This document shows positions 7,245 to 15,870 of a stretch of DNA of 64,000 nt, piece by piece (position 1 is the stretch's first letter; each line of letters begins with the position of its first letter). Location of the stretch: contig JACREZ010000032.1 of the NCBI GenBank assembly GCA_016212665.1, positions 129,566-193,565 on the forward strand, written 5' to 3'. The notes under the pieces are model-generated. The model worked only from the letters and a program-made list of their open reading frames with translations, did not search any database and was not told the DNA's origin. Both the position numbers and the translations under genes were made by a program. Source of the DNA: Ignavibacteriota bacterium (GTDB lineage: Bacteria; Bacteroidota; Ignavibacteria; UBA10030; SZUA-254).

Positions 7245-8399
7245 ATGAATGATACTACCCCTGAATACGAATTTACCGAATCCATGAAAATGGTTCGGGA
7301 CCTTGCACGCGAGTATGCAGAAAAAGAAATCAAGCCCGTCGTTATGAAGTATGATGAATCTCAGGATTTCCCATTCGACATTATGAAGAAGTTGGGCGAG
7401 ATGGGATTTCTCGGCGTCATCTTCCCTGAAGAATACGGGGGCGCAGGCTTTGGTTATCTCGAATATGTTACCGTCATCGAAGAGATTTCCAAAGTTGACC
7501 CGTCGGTCGGACTTGGAGTTGCGGCACACAACTCTCTTTGCACGAACCATATTTTTACGTTCGGCAATGAAGCGCAGAAGAAGAAGTACCTGCCTCTGCT
7601 GACGACCGGAACAATCATGGGCGCATGGGCGTTGACCGAACCAACTTCCGGCAGTGATTCGGGCGGAATGCTCACGACTGCTGTCCGCGATGGCGACCAT
7701 TACATTCTGAATGGAAGTAAGAATTTTATCACGCATGGCTCGGTCGGGAAAGTTACGGTGGTTATGGCAATCACCGATAAAGAAAAAGGACGGAAAGGGG
7801 TCTCGGCATTTATTGTTGATAACGATTCGCCCGGCTTCATCGTCAGTAAGAAAGAAAATAAACTTGGGATGAGAGCAAGCGATACATCCGCCATTGCGTT
7901 TGATAATGTTCGTGTGCCAAAGGAACATCTTCTCGGTGAAGAAGGGACAGGATTCATTCAGGCAATGACGGTGCTTGATGGTGGAAGAATCAGTATTGCG
8001 GCGCTTTCTCTTGGCATCGCACAGGGCGCGCTCGATGCGAGCATCAAATATGCGAATGAACGAAAGCAATTCGGGAAAACGATTGGTTCGTTTCAGGCAA
8101 TCCAATGGAAACTTGCCGACATGGCAACGCAAATCGAAGCCGCACGACTGATGACGTACAACGCCGCTCATACAAAGAACAAAGGCGGAGACGTGACACG
8201 ACTTTCGGCAATGGCAAAATATTATGCAAGTGAAGTCGCCGCGGCGGCAACAAGCGAAGCGATTCAAATTCACGGCGGCTACGGCTTCATCAAGGACTTT
8301 CCTGTCGAGAAGTTTTACCGCGATGTAAAACTCTGCACCATCGGCGAAGGGACTTCGGAGATACAGAAGGTCGTGATTGCGAAGGATATACTTCGTTAA
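7245..8399 (+). CDS. Acyl-CoA dehydrogenase
   Basis: FAD enzyme of 384 residues that makes 2,3-enoyl-CoA. Signature segments are present: WALTEPTSGSDSGGM (FAD/substrate loop, about 130-145), GGRISIAALSLGIAQGALD, RKQFGKTIGSFQAIQ (ACAD signature), QIHGGYGFIKDFPVEKFYRD and EGTSEIQ, whose first glutamate is the catalytic base of the short-chain/branched-chain type. Length is normal. The nearby carboxyltransferase gene and meaB suggest a role in branched-chain amino acid or odd-chain acyl-CoA breakdown; the exact substrate is not readable. The antisense strand also has a long open frame, judged a shadow. Confidence 0.95.
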   Translation: MNDTTPEYEFTESMKMVRDLAREYAEKEIKPVVMKYDESQDFPFDIMKKLGEMGFLGVIFPEEYGGAGFGYLEYVTVIEEISKVDPSVGLGVAAHNSLCTNHIFTFGNEAQKKKYLPLLTTGTIMGAWALTEPTSGSDSGGMLTTAVRDGDHYILNGSKNFITHGSVGKVTVVMAITDKEKGRKGVSAFIVDNDSPGFIVSKKENKLGMRASDTSAIAFDNVRVPKEHLLGEEGTGFIQAMTVLDGGRISIAALSLGIAQGALDASIKYANERKQFGKTIGSFQAIQWKLADMATQIEAARLMTYNAAHTKNKGGDVTRLSAMAKYYASEVAAAATSEAIQIHGGYGFIKDFPVEKFYRDVKLCTIGEGTSEIQKVVIAKDILR

Positions 8400-8730
8400 G
8401 TGATGCAACAAATCTCTACCACAATATTCTTGAACTCATCCCCCTTCCGAGGTTGTACAGAAAGCAACTTCGGTGTTCAGAATTCATCATTCGATATTCA
8501 TTATTTAGGGTAGTTCCAAAAACTTCAATCAAAAATGTTTAACCGCAAAGCACACAAAGAATACGCAAAGTGGCGCAAAGATAATAGGGTTTTTGGAACT
8601 ACCCTTTACTTGAATATCAAATATCGAACAAGGAATTTTAAATGATAAAGTACTTTTTAGACAACCTCTGGAGCGAAGGGGTTGAGTTAAGAATAACCAA
8701 TCAAACATCCGTTCTCTTCTCTCTTCCTTC
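8400..8730. other. Gene-free region made of nested palindromic repeats
   Basis: 331 bp between two plus-strand genes. A 97-bp palindromic element (8508-8604) is flanked by a further inverted pair of ATTCGATATTCA-type words (about 8487-8502 and 8611-8627), as though one element had entered another. No gene seen. Confidence 0.6.
8508..8604 (+). repeat. 97-bp MITE-like palindromic repeat, copy 1
   Basis: Ends are inverted repeats of about 16 bp, GGGTAGTTCCAAAAAC and its complement. The middle carries CGCAAAG words (AACCGCAAAG, ACGCAAAG, GCGCAAAG). A second copy in reverse orientation lies at 46123-46219, also 97 bp, with about 50 central bases identical. No coding capacity. Confidence 0.85.
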
Positions 8731-11700
8731 ATGAAAAAAGAAACTCTCTACAGCCTCATCGCTGTCATGTTCATTACATCGGGGGCAATCGGATTAGTCT
8801 ATGAAATAGTCTGGTTCAAGTATCTCTCGCTCTTTCTCGGCAACACAACGTACGCGCAATCCATCGTGCTTGCTTCGTTTATGGCGGGACTTGCCATCGG
8901 CGCATCGCTGTGGGGCAACCGTGCGGATAAAGTCAAACAGCCACTTGCTATTTACGCTGTGCTTGAAATTATCATCGGTATCTACGGCTTGCTGTATCCG
9001 ATGTTTTTCGAGTTGCTTAAAAGTGTTTTCATCAACACCGTTATTGGTCTCGAACTTCCAAGCGACGGCACATCGGTTCTCTCTCTCAAACTTCTTACAA
9101 GTTTAATTACGCTCCTCCCTCCTACTATTTTGATGGGAGGAACTCTTCCCGTTCTTGTCCGACATATTTCAGAACGCATCGAAGAATCGGGAAAGAACAT
9201 TGCCATCCTATATTTCCTGAATAGTTTCGGCGCGGTGATTGGCTCGTTTCTCGGCGGCTTCTTTTTTGTCCGCACACTCGGACTTGACCCGACGATTTAT
9301 ATGGCGGCAGTTCTTAACATCACTATCGGTGTCGTCGCGTTTCTGCTCACCAAAGCGAAGATGGAAGAACGCCCGCAAGAAGAATTAGTTCAATCAGCGC
9401 CGATGCAATCGTTTTCTAAAAAAGAAGTCTTCATCGCATTTGCCATTGCCGGGTTCTCCGGACTTTGTTCGATGATGTATGAAGTCGCATGGGTGCGATT
9501 GCTTATTCCGGTTCTCGGCTCGTCAACATATTCTTTTTCGATTATGCTGATTACGTTTATCTCCGGAATCACCATCGGCAGTTGGCTTGTCTCGAAGTTT
9601 ATCGAACGTATGAAAAACATGTTCGGGTTTCTTGCCGTCTGTCAGTTCGGCGTCGTTCTTTCATTGATTGCAACCCTTCCGCTCTATGGTTATTTACCTT
9701 ACACATTCTGGCACGCCGCGCACATCCTCAACAGAACCGGTCTGACATATCCGCTCTTTCTTTCGATTCAATTATTATTTTCTGTGTTGATCATGATTGT
9801 CCCGACGATTTTTCTCGGGATGAGTTTGCCGGTTGCAAGCCGCATCGCCACAAGCAAGATTGAAATGCTCGGAAAATCTGTCGGCAGTGTCTTCTCCATC
9901 AACACAATCGGAACCGTGCTTGGCTCGCTTGGCGCAGGGTTGATGTTGATTCCGCTTGTCGGCATCAAACATACAATCGAATTTGCGTTGGTGTTGAATC
10001 TCGCTCTTGGAATTCTTGTTGCGTTCAGCGACTCACTGTATTCACAAATAAAAAAGTATGTCTCGGTCGGTTTGATATTCGTTCTGACACTTACCTACTT
10101 CTTCATTGCGCCGGATTGGAGCCGAATCATCACACTGTCGGGAGTGTTCAGAAACATCAATGATAACGACCCGCCTCCTTCTTCTTATCAGGAATTTCTC
10201 CTACGCTCACAACCGCCTGAAGTGTATTTCTATAAAGAAGGAACTACAGCAACAGTTGCCGTCACGAAAACATTTTCAACTCTTTATGGTGAACAAAAAG
10301 TTCTCGTCATCAACGGAAAAGGTGATGCTTCATCAAAAGGCGATATGCCCACGCAGGTTCTGCTCGCTCAGTTCCCTGCGATGCTTCACCCGAAACCGGA
10401 AACCACGTTGGTCATTGGGCTTGGAAGCGGTGCAACTGCCGGAAGTCTCCTCTCGCATCCCATCAAACAATTAGATTGTGTTGAAATATCTCCCGAAGTA
10501 GTTGAAGCGATGGAGTATTTCAGTGAAGTGAACCATCGTCCGCAGGAAGACCCGCGCTTTCGATTGTACATTGAAGATGCGCTTGCGTTTCTCAATCTGA
10601 CGAAAAAGAATTACGATATTATTGTAAGCGAGCCATCGAATCCGTGGATTGCAGGCATTGGCAATTTATACACGATTGATTTTTTTGAAGTCTGTAAACA
10701 ACGCCTTCGACCAAACGGATTGATGGTTCAGTGGTTTCATTTGTATGAGATGGATGATGAAACGCTTCGCTTGGTGTTCCGGACATTTCAATCGGTCTTT
10801 CCGCATGTGTCGGTGTGGCAATCGTTCGCTACCGATGTCATTCTTATCGGTTCGCTTGACCCGCTTCAACCGAATTTCAACCTGATGAAAAAGAAATTTG
10901 AAATTCCGCGAGTGAAATCTGACCTTGAAAACATCAACATGCCGGATGTAGCAACATTGCTTTCGATGCAAGTCGCCTCAGAAAATACTATCAAGGAATA
11001 TGCAGGCTACGGAGAAGTGAATACGGAAAAACTTCCCTACTTAGAATATTGGGCGCCGCGGTCGTTCTTCATCAACTCAGGCGTACATCAGTTCATCACG
11101 TACGACGAACGCTCGATGCGGGAAAATTCTCACACGCTGATGAAACGATATGTCATACAATTTGGTTTGAATGACACTGAACGATTAAACATCATTAACT
11201 TACATTCAATGCCTAACCGGGGAAAGAACACATTTGCATATGCGTTTCTGCGCGACTATCTTCGCGTACATCAGGATGATAAGCAAGCACTTTCCTTGCT
11301 CGCCGATGTTACAGAACGAATGGGACGAAAGGAAGAAAGTCTGAAGTTGTTTGAATCCTTGGCAGCAATAGATTCGACCAATCTTTCCGTGTTGGAGAAT
11401 TACGGATGGTCACAGTACTTAATGGAAAAACCCGTAACGACTCCTTATACATTTTCAAAATTGGATTCCATCGAAAAGATTTTTCAAAGAACAATCCTTC
11501 TTGCAAAAGATACGGTTGACCGATACAGAGCAAAACTTGCAGATGTGAATTTTGCAAAAGGTGATTACGAGAAAGCAATCATCAATTACAAAATTGCTCT
11601 TCAACACCGGAATGAATTTACGCCCGACAACAACATGCGGGTTGATTTGATTCTCCTCCATCTTGCTCAGGCGGCATTCAGACTGAACAAGGAAGATGTT

Positions 11701-11817
11701 GCGATGGGATATGTTGTTCAGGCGTACATGGCGAACCCCAATAATCCTGAGACGAGAGAGTTCGCCTCGTTTTTATACATGAAACAAGTGGAAGATAAAA
11801 AAGCAAAGAAACAATAA
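8731..11817 (+). CDS. Fused polytopic membrane / spermidine synthase-like / TPR protein
   Basis: 1028 residues. Residues about 1-450 form some 12 membrane helices in the arrangement seen in fused MFS/spermidine-synthase proteins (SGAIGLVYEIVWFKYLSLFL, then MAGLAIGASLWG; a second copy SGLCSMMYEVAWVRLL). Residues about 490-720 are a Rossmann methyltransferase-like fold with VIGLGSGATAGSL, DCVEISPEVVEAM, YIEDALAFL and SEPSNPWIAG, as in spermidine synthase. The C-terminal 200 residues contain TPR-like helices. Whether it makes polyamines is unknown; many such fusions lack a proven substrate. It ends two bases before the carboxyltransferase gene, indicating one transcript. Confidence 0.88.
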   Translation: MKKETLYSLIAVMFITSGAIGLVYEIVWFKYLSLFLGNTTYAQSIVLASFMAGLAIGASLWGNRADKVKQPLAIYAVLEIIIGIYGLLYPMFFELLKSVFINTVIGLELPSDGTSVLSLKLLTSLITLLPPTILMGGTLPVLVRHISERIEESGKNIAILYFLNSFGAVIGSFLGGFFFVRTLGLDPTIYMAAVLNITIGVVAFLLTKAKMEERPQEELVQSAPMQSFSKKEVFIAFAIAGFSGLCSMMYEVAWVRLLIPVLGSSTYSFSIMLITFISGITIGSWLVSKFIERMKNMFGFLAVCQFGVVLSLIATLPLYGYLPYTFWHAAHILNRTGLTYPLFLSIQLLFSVLIMIVPTIFLGMSLPVASRIATSKIEMLGKSVGSVFSINTIGTVLGSLGAGLMLIPLVGIKHTIEFALVLNLALGILVAFSDSLYSQIKKYVSVGLIFVLTLTYFFIAPDWSRIITLSGVFRNINDNDPPPSSYQEFLLRSQPPEVYFYKEGTTATVAVTKTFSTLYGEQKVLVINGKGDASSKGDMPTQVLLAQFPAMLHPKPETTLVIGLGSGATAGSLLSHPIKQLDCVEISPEVVEAMEYFSEVNHRPQEDPRFRLYIEDALAFLNLTKKNYDIIVSEPSNPWIAGIGNLYTIDFFEVCKQRLRPNGLMVQWFHLYEMDDETLRLVFRTFQSVFPHVSVWQSFATDVILIGSLDPLQPNFNLMKKKFEIPRVKSDLENINMPDVATLLSMQVASENTIKEYAGYGEVNTEKLPYLEYWAPRSFFINSGVHQFITYDERSMRENSHTLMKRYVIQFGLNDTERLNIINLHSMPNRGKNTFAYAFLRDYLRVHQDDKQALSLLADVTERMGRKEESLKLFESLAAIDSTNLSVLENYGWSQYLMEKPVTTPYTFSKLDSIEKIFQRTILLAKDTVDRYRAKLADVNFAKGDYEKAIINYKIALQHRNEFTPDNNMRVDLILLHLAQAAFRLNKEDVAMGYVVQAYMANPNNPETREFASFLYMKQVEDKKAKKQ

Positions 11818-11819
11818 TT

Positions 11820-13475
11820 ATGGCAGTCATTGGCAGTGAAGCAAAGCGGGACAAAAATTTTCTTTTGTTTGAAGAAAAGAATCTCGCACTTGTCAGAGAA
11901 ATAGAAAACAAAGCGGCAATCGTCAAGTTGGGGGGCGGTAAGAAGGCGATTGAAAAATTGCACGGTCGCGGCAAGTTGACCGCACGAGAACGCATTGAGA
12001 AACTGATTGACCCAAACTCATCGTTCCTTGAAATCGGGTTGTTCACTGCGTACAACATGTATGAGGAATACGGAGGCGCTCCATCATCAGGAACGGTGTT
12101 CGGAATCGGAAAGATTCATGGGCGCGATATTGTCATCGTTGCGAACGATGCGACAGTGAAAGCCGGCGCGTGGTTTCCGATGACGTGCAAGAAAAATCTC
12201 CGCGCTCAGGAAATCTCTATCGAAAACCGGTTGCCGATTGTTTATCTTGTTGATTCTGCTGGTGTGTTTCTTCCGTTACAAAACGAAATCTTCCCCGACA
12301 AAGAACATTTCGGAAGAATATTCCGCAACAACGCAGTCATGTCTTCGATGGGAATTCCGCAGATTGCCGCAATCATGGGACCGTGTGTTGCAGGCGGTGC
12401 ATATCTTCCCATCATGAGTGACGAAGCGTTGATTGTCAACAAAACGGGAAGTGTGTTTCTTGCCGGACCGTATCTTGTCAAAGCGGCGATCGGTGAAGAT
12501 GCCGACATCGAAGAACTCGGCGGAGCGGAAATGCACTGCGAAATTTCCGGTGTCACAGATTACAAAATGGATGATGACGCTTCGTGTCTGAATCAAATAC
12601 GAAATCTCATCAGCAAGTTTGGGCAAAGCGCGAAAGCGCCGTTCGACAGAATCGGAGCGAAGCCACCAAAGCATGATGCGAAAGAAATTTATGGACTGAT
12701 GCCGGTTGACCGTGCGAAACCGTACGACACATATCAGATTCTTTCTCGCATTGTAGATGATAGTGAGATTGATGAGTACAAAGCCGGAATCGGTCGGACA
12801 GTGATTTGCGCATACGCACGCATTGATGGTTGGGCTGTGGGAATTGTCGCGAACAATCGCTCGCTCGTGAAGACAAAAAAAAACGAACTACAAATTGGCG
12901 GAGTGATTTACAGTGAAAGCGCGGACAAAGCTACACGCTTCATTATGAACTGCAATCAGAAAAATATTCCGCTCGTGTTTTTGCAGGATGTTACGGGTTT
13001 CATGGTCGGAACGAGAGCGGAACAAGGCGGCATCATCAAAGATGGGGCAAAGATGGTGAATGCTGTTGCAAATTCCGTTGTGCCGAAAATTACCTTTATC
13101 ATGGGGAACAGTTACGGAGCGGGGAATTATGCAATGTGCGGCAAGGCGTACGACCCGCGATTTATTTTCGGATGGACAACTGCACAAATTGCAGTCATGG
13201 GGGGAAAACAAGCAAGCGAAACATTACTCAGTATCCGCGTCCAACAGATGTCTGCGCATGGGAAAGAAATTCCGAAAGAAGAACAGCAGAAGATGCTTCA
13301 GGAAATTGCAGACAAATACAATTCGGAACTTGACCCGCTCTACGCCGCCGCCCGTTTGTGGATTGACGGAATCGTTGACCCGACCGATACTCGACGCATT
13401 ATTTCCCGCTCGCTTGAAATTGCTTCGTGTAATCCGAACATCCAGAAGTTTAATCCGGGTGTGATACAGACATAA
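11820..13475 (+). CDS. Acyl-CoA carboxylase, carboxyltransferase (beta) subunit
   Basis: 551 residues of the biotin-dependent carboxyltransferase family (propionyl-, methylcrotonyl- or geranyl-CoA carboxylase beta). Key stretches: HGRGKLTARERIEKLID, GGAPSSGTVFGIGKIHG, the oxyanion region IMGPCVAGGAYLPIMSD, and in the second half FLQDVTGFMVGTRAEQGGII and NSYGAGNYAMCGKAYDPRF, with GWTTAQIAVMGGKQA. GCVAGGAY and MCGKAYDP forms are commonest in methylcrotonyl-CoA carboxylase, so leucine breakdown is my first guess. The biotin-carrying alpha subunit is not in the window. Follows the fused membrane gene by two bases. Confidence 0.93.
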   Translation: MAVIGSEAKRDKNFLLFEEKNLALVREIENKAAIVKLGGGKKAIEKLHGRGKLTARERIEKLIDPNSSFLEIGLFTAYNMYEEYGGAPSSGTVFGIGKIHGRDIVIVANDATVKAGAWFPMTCKKNLRAQEISIENRLPIVYLVDSAGVFLPLQNEIFPDKEHFGRIFRNNAVMSSMGIPQIAAIMGPCVAGGAYLPIMSDEALIVNKTGSVFLAGPYLVKAAIGEDADIEELGGAEMHCEISGVTDYKMDDDASCLNQIRNLISKFGQSAKAPFDRIGAKPPKHDAKEIYGLMPVDRAKPYDTYQILSRIVDDSEIDEYKAGIGRTVICAYARIDGWAVGIVANNRSLVKTKKNELQIGGVIYSESADKATRFIMNCNQKNIPLVFLQDVTGFMVGTRAEQGGIIKDGAKMVNAVANSVVPKITFIMGNSYGAGNYAMCGKAYDPRFIFGWTTAQIAVMGGKQASETLLSIRVQQMSAHGKEIPKEEQQKMLQEIADKYNSELDPLYAAARLWIDGIVDPTDTRRIISRSLEIASCNPNIQKFNPGVIQT

Positions 13476-13486
13476 CATGAAGTTTA

Positions 13487-13592
13487 GTCATTGCGAATCC
13501 TGCTTTAGCAGGATGAAGCAATCTCCTTGTTTATTGTTCTAACAGTAGCGAGATTGCTTCGTCCTCCGATGAATCGGAGTCCTTGCAATGAC
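13487..13592. repeat. Nested palindromic repeat of the GTCATTGCGA...GCAATCTC type
   Basis: Outer arms GTCATTGCGAA and TTGCAATGAC, middle arms GAAGCAATCTC and GAGATTGCTTC, and two inner hairpins (ATCCTGC-TTTA-GCAGGAT, and CTCCGAT-GA-ATCGGAG). The whole folds into a branched structure. It sits between the carboxyltransferase stop and the next start. Repeats of this word set are common in diverse bacteria; no coding capacity. Confidence 0.75.
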
Positions 13593-13601
13593 CGAGTAAA
13601 T

Positions 13602-14315
13602 ATGAAGTATGCGTTTCTCATTCTTTGGTGCAGTTCGATTGCGGTTTCACAAGTATCAGCAAGCAGCGATTCACTGCAACACTATCTTCAATTCGATGAA
13701 TCAGAATCGCTCAGTTTTCTTATCACGCTCTTCCCTCCGTTCCTGATTCAAAACGGAATGGAACTGAAAGAGTTTATCCGCAGTTCTGAATTCAAACAAG
13801 TACGTAACACTTACGGTGACCAAAAAGCAATTGATGCAATCTTTATCCGCTCGATGCAACTGACACATAACAATACAGGATTCTCCTTGTTACTTTCGAC
13901 TCTCGCTGTGTTCGACCATCGGACGCTTGGTTTCAAAGTTCCATTGTTTAAATTATTTTTCCCGTTGAGCGATGAATCGGAAAAAGAATTCAACCAACGC
14001 GTGCAGAATCTCCCGACAAAAATATTTTCGGATAGCCCGAATACAAAACGAGGTGACAAAGACAAACTTCAGCACTTCTTCGGTTCAGCGTTTCTCACAT
14101 TCGCATTTGAATCTCCCTCTGCTGCCGGAAGATTTGGAACTGCAATTGAGCAAGGAGAAGAATCGTTCGTCGTTGGTGGTGCGAACGATACGCAAGATGA
14201 ACGGGCAAACGAACTTGGTCAAAAGTTTGGGGTAGCGTTAATGGAAAATCCGTTCCGCTTCCCCTCCGAGTTTTTATACTCTGAAATATCTCCCTCAGCA
14301 GACAGCACAAAATAA
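13602..14315 (+). CDS. Exported protein of unknown function
   Basis: 237 residues with a signal peptide (MKYAFLILWCSSIAVSQVSA). The frame continues upstream into the palindromic repeat, so ATG 13602 is the sensible start. The mature part contains DKLQHFFGSAFLTFAFESP and ANELGQKFGVALMENP; a conserved-looking DKxxHFxGS stretch recalls YfiM/DUF2279-type envelope proteins, but I am not confident of that link. No other motif. It precedes the sigma-54 regulator gene by about 50 bp. Confidence 0.75.
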   Translation: MKYAFLILWCSSIAVSQVSASSDSLQHYLQFDESESLSFLITLFPPFLIQNGMELKEFIRSSEFKQVRNTYGDQKAIDAIFIRSMQLTHNNTGFSLLLSTLAVFDHRTLGFKVPLFKLFFPLSDESEKEFNQRVQNLPTKIFSDSPNTKRGDKDKLQHFFGSAFLTFAFESPSAAGRFGTAIEQGEESFVVGGANDTQDERANELGQKFGVALMENPFRFPSEFLYSEISPSADSTK

Positions 14316-14362
14316 TAACCCTAAATCCTGCAATCGTAAATCGTCAATCGTCAATAAATAAT

Positions 14363-15709
14363 ATGTTTTCCGTTTTAGTAGTAGATGATGAAAAAAGTAT
14401 CCGTGATTCCATCAAGATGATTTTGGAGTACAACAAGTACTCGGTCTCGCTTGTGGAAGACGGAACAAAAGCGCTCACCGCTTTTTCTCAGGAACAATTT
14501 GATGCAGTCTTGCTTGATATAAAAATGCCGGGGAAAGACGGAATCGAAGTGTTAGAAGAAATCAAAAAGCAAAAGACAACTGTTCCCGTCATCATGATTT
14601 CCGGGCATGGTTCGTTTGAGGATGCGGTGAAGGCAACCAAACTTGGCGCGTTCGATTATCTTGCCAAGCCACTCGACCGGGAACGCCTCCTCATCACGCT
14701 TCGCAACGCGCTCGAACATCGGCGGCTTGCTGATGAAATCAGCAAGTTGCGTGAAAAAGATTTAATTATCGGGCAGAGTTCGAAAATGCGGGAAATATTT
14801 TCACTCATTCAGCGCGTTGGTCCGACTGATGCGCGGATTCTCATCACCGGAGAAAGCGGAACGGGGAAAGAACTTGTTGCACGCGCAATGCATCAGGCAA
14901 GCAAGCGTTCTTCACTGCCAATAGTTGAGGTGAATTGCGCGGCAATCCCTGCAGAATTAATTGAATCGGAATTGTTCGGTCATGAGAAAGGTTCATTCAC
15001 CGGCGCTACAGCGCAGCGCATCGGAAAGTTCGAGCAGGCAGATGGCGGAACATTATTTCTTGATGAAATCGGAGACATGAGTCTTGCGGCGCAGGCAAAA
15101 GTTCTTCGCGCGTTGGAGGAGGGAAAAATAGAACGCGTTGGTGGAAACAAACTTATTTCTGTCAACGTCAGAGTCATTGCGGCAACGAATAAAAATCTTC
15201 CTGAAGAAATTAAAAAAGAAAAGTTCCGCGAAGATTTGTATCATCGTTTGAATGTCATCCCCGTTCAGATTCCTCCTCTTCGTGAGCGACGAGAAGATAT
15301 TCCACTTCTTGTTAAAGCCTTCGTGACAGAAACATGCGCACGCTATGGCTTTCAGGAGAAAACTGTTTCAGAGCGAGCGATGCAATCATTGACGATGTTG
15401 GATTGGAGCGGCAACGTGCGTGAGTTACGAAACAGCATCGAACGACTCGTCATCATGTCGTCAGGAAATGTTATAGAATCTGCCGACTTACAAATGCTCG
15501 GAGTGGCGCACAAAAACGGCGTTGATGATTTAATTGTTTCAAGTCAAACATTTCAGGAATTCAAAGACAAAGCAGAAGCGGCATACATTAAATATCAACT
15601 TGAAAAACACAATTGGGTTGTCTCCAAAACGGCAGAAGCGTTAGACATGGAACGAAGTCACCTTTACACAAAAATCAAAAAATATGGATTGGAAGCGAAG
15701 GGAGAATAA
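14363..15709 (+). CDS. NtrC-family sigma-54-dependent response regulator
   Basis: 448 residues in three parts. The receiver (1-120) has DDE at 8-10, phospho-acceptor Asp52 (LLDIKMPG) and conserved K near 101. The AAA+ domain (about 135-370) has Walker A GESGTGKE, the sigma-54 contact loop GSFTGA, Walker B FLDEIGDM and the arginine-finger region. The C-terminal Fis-type helix-turn-helix (VVSKTAEALDMERSHLYTKI) binds enhancers. GSFTGA in place of GAFTGA is a variant seen in functional members. No partner histidine kinase is adjacent, so its signal is unknown. Confidence 0.96.
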   Translation: MFSVLVVDDEKSIRDSIKMILEYNKYSVSLVEDGTKALTAFSQEQFDAVLLDIKMPGKDGIEVLEEIKKQKTTVPVIMISGHGSFEDAVKATKLGAFDYLAKPLDRERLLITLRNALEHRRLADEISKLREKDLIIGQSSKMREIFSLIQRVGPTDARILITGESGTGKELVARAMHQASKRSSLPIVEVNCAAIPAELIESELFGHEKGSFTGATAQRIGKFEQADGGTLFLDEIGDMSLAAQAKVLRALEEGKIERVGGNKLISVNVRVIAATNKNLPEEIKKEKFREDLYHRLNVIPVQIPPLRERREDIPLLVKAFVTETCARYGFQEKTVSERAMQSLTMLDWSGNVRELRNSIERLVIMSSGNVIESADLQMLGVAHKNGVDDLIVSSQTFQEFKDKAEAAYIKYQLEKHNWVVSKTAEALDMERSHLYTKIKKYGLEAKGE

Positions 15710-15870
15710 TTTTCTATTTCAAAAACATTGCAGCCGTAATCTGTAAATTGCAGTAATATTCCCTTGCACGATTGAAACCTTTTTTGCATTTTCTTTCCCG
15801 TCGTCCGGTTGAGAATGGCAACATCATCCCCATACCATCGGACATTACATTTATTAACACCTAACTATTC

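Noticed and set aside
7239-8411. 390-codon antisense open frame over the acyl-CoA dehydrogenase gene
   Set aside because: The sense frame is a full, motif-complete enzyme; the antisense translation is Cys/Arg/His-rich with no family resemblance, a shadow of codon bias.
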